DNA of 19,737 nucleotides from Nocardioidaceae bacterium (lineage in GTDB: Bacteria; Actinomycetota; Actinomycetes; Propionibacteriales; Nocardioidaceae), in assembly GCA_020636935.1 (NCBI GenBank), contig JACJWW010000021.1, forward strand, positions 1 to 19,737, read 5' to 3'. The position numbers and the translations under genes are program-made. Shown in pieces: positions 14,800-19,737 of the stretch. Position 1 is the stretch's first letter. Each line of letters starts with the position of its first letter. Under the pieces are notes generated by a model. The model made no database searches. It had not been told where the DNA came from and worked only from the letters and a program-made list of their open reading frames with translations.

Positions 14800-16638
14800 A
14801 TGGTCGATGTGGAAACAGTCCTGAACGAAGCAGGACTAACCAATCCCAAGGTTCAGGAGTACGTCCGATTCTGGGCCGACCACACCGGGGCTGACCGGGT
14901 CGAGGTCGTCACAGCCGCCGACGACGATCGCCTGATCCAGGAGTCCCTCGATGCGGGTGAGATCTTCCCCGTCGGTGAAGGCACCTACTACTCGCGCAGC
15001 TACTACAAGGACACCGCTCGTTCCGAAGAGCGCACCATCGTGGCCACCAACCGCGAGAGCGACAAGGGCACCTACAACAACTGGCGCCCCGCCTCCGAGA
15101 TGAGGCCCCTGCTCGAGGAGAGCATGAAGGGCGAGCTCAAGGGCAAGACCATGTACGTCATCCCCTACTTGATGGCACCTCCCGGTTCCCCGCTGGAGCG
15201 TTTCGCTCGCGGCGTCGAGCTGACCGACAACCGCACCGTCTGCCTGCACATGATCCGGATGGCTCGCGTGGGTGTGGAGTACCTCGAGAATCTCGAGGAT
15301 CCCAACATGTTCGTCCGCGCCGTCCACGTGACCGGCGACCTGGAGAACCTCGGCCAGGGCACCGACGCCGACCAGCGCTACTTCGTCACTGTTGCCGACG
15401 AGCGCACCATCCTGCACTTCGGCTCGTCCTACGGCGGCAACGCGCTGCTCGGCAAGATCGCCCACGGCCTGCGCCAGGCGGCGTACGACGGCTGGGCCTC
15501 GGGTGAGTTCCTCTCCGAGCAGTTCATGCTGCTGGGCATCAAGGACAAGGAAACCGGCAAGTCCTACCACATCTGTGGCGGCTTCCCGAGCGCCTCCGGC
15601 AAGACCAACCTGGCCATGACCCTGGCTCCGGACGCACTGGGCGACCGGTACGAGGTCTCCTTCTACGGCGACGACATCGCTTGGCTGTGGGTGGCCGAGG
15701 ACGGCAAGATCTACGGCATGAACCCCGAGTTCGGTGTCTTCGGTGTCGCCAAGGACACCAACGAGGCCACCAACCCCGGTGCCCTGCACTCGATCCAGAA
15801 CGGCTCCAAGGCGCTGTTCACCAACGTCGCCTACAACCCTGACCTCAAGGAGGTCTGGTGGGAGGGCAAGACCGACAACCCGCCCGCCGATGTCACCGGT
15901 TGGATCGACTGGAAGGGCCAGGTCATCGCCGAGCGCGCCGAATCCGAGAAGGACGATCCCTGGGCACACCCCAACAGCCGCTTCACCACCAACCTGGCCA
16001 ACGTGCCCAACGTTGCCGATGACTTCGAGGATCCCGCGGGCGTCGAGATCCACGGCATCATCTTCGGTGGCCGTACCCGCGACCGCGAGCCGCTGGTCCG
16101 CGCGATCGACGACGTCGCCGAGGGCGTCTACGACGGCCTGACCCTGGGCGCGGAGGCCACCTTTGCTGCTGAGGGCGTCGAGGGCCAGTTGCGCTATGAC
16201 CCGATGTCGATGCGTCCGTTCATGTCCTACCCAGAGGCCGACTACGCCGCGCACTGGTTGAAGATCATCGGCGCGGCCAAGACCAAGCCGATCTTCGCCC
16301 ACGTCAACTGGTTCCAGCGTGACGCCGAGGATGGCCACTTCTTGTGGCCCGGATATCGCGACAACCTGCGCGCTTTGTTGTGGCTGATGGAATACCACAA
16401 CGGTGAGGTCACGGGTCGCAAGACCGCAGTTGGGGTGATCCCGACCCGTGAGGAGCTCAAGCTCGAGGGTTGCGAGGTCAGCGATGAGGATCTCGATCGG
16501 CTGCTGACCATCGACGTTGATCGGTGGAAGCAGGAGCTCGCCAACCGTGAGGTGCACCTCAAGGCGTTCACCAATCTCCCTGAAGAGATCTGGGAGGCCC
16601 ACAATCGCGTGGTTGCCGACCTTGAGAAGGAGTCCTGA
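14800..16638 (+). CDS. pckG: Phosphoenolpyruvate carboxykinase, GTP-dependent
   Basis: It converts oxaloacetate plus GTP to PEP, CO2 and GDP, the entry step of gluconeogenesis, reversible toward anaplerosis; cytosolic. The 612 residues match the usual length. Landmarks are TARSEERT near 72-79, FGSSYGGNALLGK at 207-219, the kinase-1 loop FPSASGKTN at 262-270, the metal/kinase-2 segment YGDDIAWL at 289-296, GGRTRDREPLV, VNWFQRDAEDGHFLWPG and the closing VGVIPT. The family signature is FPSACGKTN; here the reactive Cys is Ser266, and HICGG precedes the loop. I chose the ATG at 14800, preceded by GAGAGGG with eight-base spacing; the frame extends 33 codons further up but that part is unlike the family. 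It is monocistronic, closed by the hairpin at 16661. Confidence 0.95.
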   Translation: MVDVETVLNEAGLTNPKVQEYVRFWADHTGADRVEVVTAADDDRLIQESLDAGEIFPVGEGTYYSRSYYKDTARSEERTIVATNRESDKGTYNNWRPASEMRPLLEESMKGELKGKTMYVIPYLMAPPGSPLERFARGVELTDNRTVCLHMIRMARVGVEYLENLEDPNMFVRAVHVTGDLENLGQGTDADQRYFVTVADERTILHFGSSYGGNALLGKIAHGLRQAAYDGWASGEFLSEQFMLLGIKDKETGKSYHICGGFPSASGKTNLAMTLAPDALGDRYEVSFYGDDIAWLWVAEDGKIYGMNPEFGVFGVAKDTNEATNPGALHSIQNGSKALFTNVAYNPDLKEVWWEGKTDNPPADVTGWIDWKGQVIAERAESEKDDPWAHPNSRFTTNLANVPNVADDFEDPAGVEIHGIIFGGRTRDREPLVRAIDDVAEGVYDGLTLGAEATFAAEGVEGQLRYDPMSMRPFMSYPEADYAAHWLKIIGAAKTKPIFAHVNWFQRDAEDGHFLWPGYRDNLRALLWLMEYHNGEVTGRKTAVGVIPTREELKLEGCEVSDEDLDRLLTIDVDRWKQELANREVHLKAFTNLPEEIWEAHNRVVADLEKES

Positions 16639-16660
16639 GCGGCTTCCATCGAGCTGTTTG

Positions 16661-16704
16661 AGCAAGGCGCCCGCCCACCCTTCGGGGGAGGCGGGCGTCT
16701 TGCT
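16661..16704 (+). terminator. Strong intrinsic-type terminator of pckG
   Basis: Twenty-base arms at 16661-16680 and 16685-16704 pair with one G-U and two adjacent mismatches around a TTCG tetraloop closed by C-G. The start is 22 bases after the pckG stop. The following sequence is moderately T-rich (TGTGTGCGTTGG) without a true T-run, as is common in actinobacteria. Confidence 0.85.
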
Positions 16705-16765
16705 GTGTGCGTTGGTTGCGGTCATCACGAGGCATTGGTCAAGTCATTGACCACGTGAACTTCTT

Positions 16766-16777
16766 GACTCTAGAGTC
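16766..16777. promoter_or_regulatory. 12-bp perfect palindrome upstream of the GyrI-like gene
   Basis: GACTCTAGAGTC is a perfect palindrome overlapping a TTGACT word (16764-16769). A second inverted repeat, GGTCAA-GTCA-TTGACC, lies at 16737-16752. Both are in the 197 bases between the pckG terminator and the next gene and may be operator sites. I could not place a good -10 at either 17 or 19 bases from TTGACT, so promoter use is uncertain. Confidence 0.3.
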
Positions 16778-16901
16778 GCAAGTGGAAAGCCTCCTTGCTG
16801 ATCCGCCCTCAAACTGGGGAGCACCATCGACCATGACTTCGCACCATGTGGGATGCCTATCTCGACTCGAAACAATCCTGATCGGTTGAGGTGACACGAA
16901 G

Positions 16902-17393
16902 ATGATGCCCACTCGACTGATCTTCGACGAGAAGCCATTTGCTGAGCCGACAGTGATTGAGGTGCCGCCCGGGATCGTTTCGGCGACCTCGCGTCATGGT
17001 GGGGTGACCCTCGAGCAGTTGCCAGCCATCTTCGATGCCGGTTTCAAGAAGTTGGCTTTATGCAATCCGATTGGGCCCGGCTTTGCGGTCTATCTCGGTG
17101 ATCCGCAAGTCACTTTTGATCTCGTGATCGGCTTCCCGATTGCCGGTCGGGTGAGTCTTGACGGAGTCGATGAAGGTGAGTTTCCGTCTGGGCGTGCGCT
17201 GGTGCTCTCGCACATCGGCGGGTACGACGGCCTCGGTGCGGCCTGGGGGCGCCTGATGTCGTCATACGTCGAGCGCTCTTCCGGGACTGCCAGGTTGGTT
17301 GCCGAGGTCTATGTGACCGATCCTTCTGTCACGAAGGCCGATGTCCTTCGCACTGACCTGCTAGTCTTCGCAAACGACCTACCTGGCAGCTGA
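16902..17393 (+). CDS. GyrI-like small-molecule (effector) binding domain protein
   Basis: The 163-residue product looks like a stand-alone effector-binding domain of the AraC/BmrR/GyrI type. Visible family features are an early strand (EVPPGIVSATSRHGGV), a helix leading to GPGFAVYLGDP, the strand FDLVIGFPI, the GGYDGLGAAWGRLMSSYVE helix region, and the strand VAEVYVTDPS. No DNA-binding helix-turn-helix is present. Such proteins bind hydrophobic or cationic small molecules, and some hydrolyse them or shield DNA gyrase; the role here is unknown. The first of two adjacent ATGs was taken; GAGGTGA at 16888-16894 serves either. A hairpin at its stop codon closes it, so it is probably transcribed alone. 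Confidence 0.75.
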   Translation: MMPTRLIFDEKPFAEPTVIEVPPGIVSATSRHGGVTLEQLPAIFDAGFKKLALCNPIGPGFAVYLGDPQVTFDLVIGFPIAGRVSLDGVDEGEFPSGRALVLSHIGGYDGLGAAWGRLMSSYVERSSGTARLVAEVYVTDPSVTKADVLRTDLLVFANDLPGS

Positions 17394-17416
17394 CTCCTCG
17401 GCATGTGAGGAGTCAG
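17390..17416 (+). terminator. Hairpin overlapping the stop of the GyrI-like gene
   Basis: CTGACTCCTC (17390-17399) and GAGGAGTCAG (17407-17416) are perfect 10-bp arms with a seven-base loop. The stop codon lies inside the left arm. A moderately T-rich stretch (TTTCCTTCTTACT) follows about 12 bases later. Confidence 0.65.
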
Positions 17417-17458
17417 ACAGTCCCCGGATTTCCTTCTTACTACACAACGTAGGAGACT

Positions 17459-18085
17459 GTGGGTGCGCCCAACCGTGGGCTCTCATTCACAGGAGGAAAT
17501 CCAATACGTAGCACTCTTGATCGTCTGGTCTCTTGGGTCGGCCTTGGCATTGTCGCGGTGATGCTTGCCGCGGGCGGCCTGCTCACTTGGGCATCGACTT
17601 TCGTGGCCGACCAGGTCGATGAACAACTCTCCGCGCAGGCCATCACCATGCCTGTAAAGGAGGCGATGGGTGGGCTCAGCGATGAAGATGTGGCCGCCCT
17701 GAAGCCGTTCGCCGGTCAACAGATGAAGACCGGTGCGCAAGCGAAGGCCTACGCCGACCACTACATCCTCGCCCACATGAATGAGGCCTCCGGGGGCAAG
17801 AGCTACGCAGAGGTCTCCAATGCCCAACGAGCTGCCTGCTCGGAGAATGCCGACTCAGCCGAATGTGCGGAGTTGACTGAGTTGAAGGCGAGCCAGTTCC
17901 AGGGAAGCACCCTGCGTGGCCTGCTCCTGTATGGCTACGCCTTCTGGATGATCGGCAAGATCGCTGGTTATGCCGCGATTGCAGCCTTCGTCTCAGCGGC
18001 GCTGTTCATCGTGCTGGCACTGCTTGGATTCCGCAGCGCGGCCAAGCACGAGACTGCCAAGCCCGAGACTGGCGATGCCGCCTAA
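17459..18085 (+). CDS. Small membrane protein with an N-terminal and two C-terminal hydrophobic helices
   Basis: The product is 208 residues from the GTG at 17459. A hydrophobic helix lies at about 24-48 (LVSWVGLGIVAVMLAAGGLL). An external-looking region follows at about 50-150, with two Cys (127 and 136) and the segment FAGQQMKTGAQAKAYADHYI. Two hydrophobic stretches lie at about 152-166 and 168-191, then a polar tail. It resembles a widespread actinobacterial membrane-protein family, often mislabelled as a ring-opening dioxygenase in databases as I recall; I assign no function. The start is in doubt. GTG 17459 has AGGAG only three bases upstream. A much better ribosome-binding site, AGGAGG at 17491-17496, is spaced seven bases before an in-frame ATA at 17504, exactly where homologues as I recall them begin (MRSTLDRLVSW-like). 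The true protein may start there (193 residues). Confidence 0.75.
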   Translation: MGAPNRGLSFTGGNPIRSTLDRLVSWVGLGIVAVMLAAGGLLTWASTFVADQVDEQLSAQAITMPVKEAMGGLSDEDVAALKPFAGQQMKTGAQAKAYADHYILAHMNEASGGKSYAEVSNAQRAACSENADSAECAELTELKASQFQGSTLRGLLLYGYAFWMIGKIAGYAAIAAFVSAALFIVLALLGFRSAAKHETAKPETGDAA

Positions 18086-18102
18086 GTGAGCCAAACCAGA
18101 TA

Positions 18103-18145
18103 GCAGATGAGCCCCATCACCGAAGTGGTGATGGGGCTCATCTGC
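18103..18145. terminator. 19-bp perfect hairpin, bidirectional terminator
   Basis: The arms 18103-18121 and 18127-18145 are perfectly complementary over 19 bp with a five-base loop (GAAGT). It lies 17 bases after the membrane-protein stop and 14 bases beyond the 3' end of the opposing tRNA gene, so it can end both transcripts. The minus-strand side is followed by a T-containing stretch (TATCTGGTTT). Confidence 0.85.
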
Positions 18146-18159
18146 GTCTTGACCAAGAG

Positions 18160-18232
18160 CGCGCCCGTAGGGATTCGAACCCCAAACCTTCTGATCCGTA
18201 GTCAGATGCTCTATCCGTTGAGCTACGGGCGC
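18160..18232 (-). tRNA. tRNA-Arg, anticodon ACG
   Basis: The minus strand folds as a complete 73-base cloverleaf. It has a 7-bp acceptor stem (GCGCCCG with CGGGCGC), discriminator G, a D-arm closed by GCTC/GAGC, anticodon stem TCTGA/TCAGA with loop CTACGGA, a five-base variable loop, and a T-arm with TTCGAAT. The anticodon ACG would be edited to ICG and read CGU, CGC and CGA. The 3' CCA is not encoded. A possible -10 (TAGAGT on the minus strand, 18260-18255) lies upstream. Confidence 0.97.
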
Positions 18233-18556
18233 ATGTCCCTGAGGGGACTGGGCAACTCTAGCCGATGGGAAACTCCGGGTGGAAATCGAGGTCCTCTGCT
18301 TGTCACCTAGAGTGCTTTGGTGTTCCAGATGGTTCTGCAAGTGCGGCAATACGGGCTAGACCAAGCCCCGACTCCAATGACCCGATAGTGACCACAAAGC
18401 CTTGCGCGGCTAACCTTATCCACAGTTATGCGTTGAGGATGGCGTGAAGAAGCGCGCAGTCCTAGCTTTTACTACGACAGCGCGTGACCGCTCACAGATG
18501 AGGCGAGAGCCTCGGGGGCACGTGAAATGAAGGACGATTGCCTGGGGAGGGCAAGA
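18233..18556. other. 324-base intergenic region between divergent tRNA-Arg and a secreted-protein gene
   Basis: I find no convincing gene here. It should hold two divergent promoters: a candidate TAGAGT for the tRNA on the minus strand at 18260-18255, and an unidentified one for the secreted protein. A small inverted repeat GTCCC-TGAG-GGGAC (18235-18248) lies at the tRNA 5' edge, a perfect DnaA-box word at 18416-18424, and a short stem GAGGC-GAGA-GCCTC (18500-18513) in the putative leader of the next gene. Confidence 0.5.
18416..18424 (+). promoter_or_regulatory. Perfect DnaA-box consensus word
   Basis: TTATCCACA matches the classical DnaA box exactly and sits between an inverted TAAC and GTTA, upstream of the secreted-protein gene. 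I noticed no second box nearby, so this is not an origin; it may be a lone regulatory site or chance. Confidence 0.3.
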
Positions 18557-19183
18557 ATGAAGAAGAAACTGCGCGTGGCGCTTCCGATCGCCGCGTTGGC
18601 CGCAACCGCGTTTTCGGTGCTGCCATTGGCGGGAGCCAATGGCGCCGAAGAGTGCGTGCCGGTGAACGAGGGTGTCATTTATGACTACACCTGGAATGAC
18701 ACCACGGTTGGCCTCACCCTGACCCCCAATCCTGATCGCCCCGGCGTGCGCTGCGGCGACGCCACGGCCTCCTTGGCTGGTTGGGACTTCCTGAATCCTC
18801 CCGCACAGTGGCCCCAGAAGAATCTTTACAGCAAGACGATCACTTTGGCGGCAGATGCCACTGAGCCTGTGTCCACCTCGGGCGCGGCCACGTGCCAGAA
18901 CGACGCCTATTGGGGCCCTGGCCCTGAGGTCGGCACCATCAACACGGCTGGTGGCGTGCCCTTCAAGGAGATCTTCGTCAACCACCATCTCGACAAGGGC
19001 AATGGCGCCAACTGGGCGGCAGACCCGATGTCCGGTGGGCTGACGGCGAGCTTGGGTCCGTGCGACAAGCAAGGTCCTGGCGGCGGTGAGGAGACTCCCG
19101 GTGGCGGCGAGGTTGCTGGCCCTTCCGAGCCACTTCCCCCGATGGTTGACCGCCCGAGCAAGCTGCCGCACACGGGGCGCTGA
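18557..19183 (+). CDS. Small secreted protein ending at an LPHTG motif without membrane anchor
   Basis: The 208-residue product starts MKKKLRVALP with a standard signal peptide and likely cleavage after ANGA (residue 30). The mature part has four Cys (33, 66, 113, 169), which could form two disulfides, and no domain I recognise. It is followed by a Gly/Pro/Glu-rich linker and the final residues KLPHTGR. The LPxTG-type motif is at 203-207, yet only one Arg follows before the stop: the hydrophobic segment and charged tail of a sortase signal are absent. I chose the ATG at 18557 because GGGGAGGG (18544-18551) is five bases upstream and the signal peptide begins there; the ATG at 18527 would add ten unlikely residues. 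It lies 15 bases before the next gene. The function is unknown. Confidence 0.8.
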   Translation: MKKKLRVALPIAALAATAFSVLPLAGANGAEECVPVNEGVIYDYTWNDTTVGLTLTPNPDRPGVRCGDATASLAGWDFLNPPAQWPQKNLYSKTITLAADATEPVSTSGAATCQNDAYWGPGPEVGTINTAGGVPFKEIFVNHHLDKGNGANWAADPMSGGLTASLGPCDKQGPGGGEETPGGGEVAGPSEPLPPMVDRPSKLPHTGR

Positions 19184-19198
19184 CTCGGGGTCCCGGTT

Positions 19199-19737
19199 GT
19201 GACTGACCGGGTCGAAGAAGCTTTCGCGGCCATGCCGCGGGCGGGATTCCTCCCCAAGTCACAACGGTCGAAGGCGGGCTACGACGGACCGCTTGAGATA
19301 GGTCACGGGCAGACCAACTCACAACCACATACTGTAGACGCGATGCTCCGGTTGCTTGATGTGCAGCCGGGGCATCGCGTTTTGGATGTCGGCTCCGGAT
19401 CTGGTTGGACCACAGCGCTTCTCGCCCATCTGGTTGGAGCCCAGGGCCGGGTGTACGGCGTGGAGTTGGTGCCTGAGCTCGTGGAGATGGGCGCGGCAAA
19501 TCTCTGCGCCACCAATCAGCCGTGGGCTTCAATCCGTCAAGCGTCCGCTGGTGTTCTTGGCCTGCCTGAGCTGGCGCCCTTTGACAGGATCTTGGTCTCT
19601 GCAGTGCCCAGCGAGCTCCCGCAGGAGCTGGTTGCCCAATTGGCCGATGGGGGTGTGATGGTGATTCCGGTCAACGGCACGATGTTGCGCGTCGTACGCC
19701 GAGCCGAGGGCCCGCAGATCACCGAACACGGCGCCTA
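19199..19737 (+). CDS. Protein-L-isoaspartate O-methyltransferase-like protein, cut by window end
   Basis: The frame is open from a GTG at 19199 to the right edge, giving 179 visible residues. It resembles the PCMT family, which uses S-adenosylmethionine to methylate isoaspartyl residues for protein repair. The region before the Rossmann fold has GHGQTNSQPHTVDAML at about 35-50, matching the family's substrate-side ISQP-type loop. Motif I is VLDVGSGSGW at 61-70, followed by VYGVEL at 85-90 with the ribose-binding acidic residue, FDRILVSAVPSELP at 128-141, and GGVMVIPV at 151-158. The start is supported by GGGG eight bases upstream and by the way the family begins (a short helix, then PRAGFLP). 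It follows the secreted-protein gene by 15 bases, so they probably share a transcript. The C-terminal end is not visible. Confidence 0.85.
   Translation, partial: MTDRVEEAFAAMPRAGFLPKSQRSKAGYDGPLEIGHGQTNSQPHTVDAMLRLLDVQPGHRVLDVGSGSGWTTALLAHLVGAQGRVYGVELVPELVEMGAANLCATNQPWASIRQASAGVLGLPELAPFDRILVSAVPSELPQELVAQLADGGVMVIPVNGTMLRVVRRAEGPQITEHGA

Noticed and set aside
14836..16728. 630-codon minus-strand frame opposite pckG
   Set aside because: The plus strand encodes an unmistakable GTP-PEPCK across the same span; the antisense translation is Val/Gly/Leu-rich without motifs.
16707..16889. 60-codon frame between the pckG terminator and the GyrI-like gene
   Set aside because: It starts directly after the terminator stem with no ribosome-binding site, and the sequence has no protein-like features; the spacer contains palindromes instead.
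18160..18232. tRNA-Arg as an integration (att) site of a mobile element
   Set aside because: I see no integrase gene and no second copy of the tRNA 3' end in the window.

Overview
The window is high-GC actinobacterial DNA. Evidence is the GC-biased codon use, frequent GTG starts, a lipoprotein, an LPxTG wall-anchored giant protein, GTP-type PEP carboxykinase and small membrane proteins of actinobacterial type. A Propionibacteriales or Nocardioidales relative is my best guess, but no sequence here fixes the genus. There is no integrase, transposase, CRISPR array or phage gene; it reads as ordinary chromosome with one large accessory-looking surface-protein gene.

Layout. (1) 1-3457: the end of a MarR-type regulator gene, a perfect 16-bp inverted repeat, then a fused isobutyryl-CoA mutase (icmF). 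(2) 3574-5501: a seven-bladed RCC1-like lipoprotein and, 11 bases later, a cytosolic BtuF-like (cobalamin-binding type) protein. (3) 5601-12575: one gene for a 2324-residue secreted, sortase-anchored protein. (4) 12569-14625, minus strand: a short-chain dehydrogenase translationally coupled to a type-B carboxylesterase, converging on the giant gene with overlapping stop codons. (5) 14800-16638: GTP-dependent PEP carboxykinase, divergent from the dehydrogenase and closed by a strong hairpin. (6) 16902-18085: a GyrI-like effector-binding protein and a three-helix membrane protein with an odd start region. (7) 18160-18232, minus strand: tRNA-Arg(ACG), sharing a bidirectional terminator with the membrane protein. 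(8) 18557-19737: a small secreted protein ending exactly at an LPHTG motif, followed by a protein-L-isoaspartate-methyltransferase-like gene cut by the window end.

How the parts relate. The B12-dependent mutase and the cobalamin-binding-type protein may share a cofactor theme, although the lipoprotein gene sits between them. PEP carboxykinase and the mutase are both central carbon enzymes but lie far apart, in separate units. The most interesting object is the giant surface protein. By eye it splits into about thirteen Ig-like modules. Nine N-terminal modules each show an early Lys, a mid-module Asp or Glu in a strand-like motif, and a late Asn. Four C-terminal modules show Lys, a Cys pair, Glu exactly four residues after the second Cys, and a late Asn. 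That pattern suggests a stalk in which each module could be locked by an intramolecular isopeptide bond, with disulfides added in the last four. This is inference and needs structural or mass-spectrometric testing.
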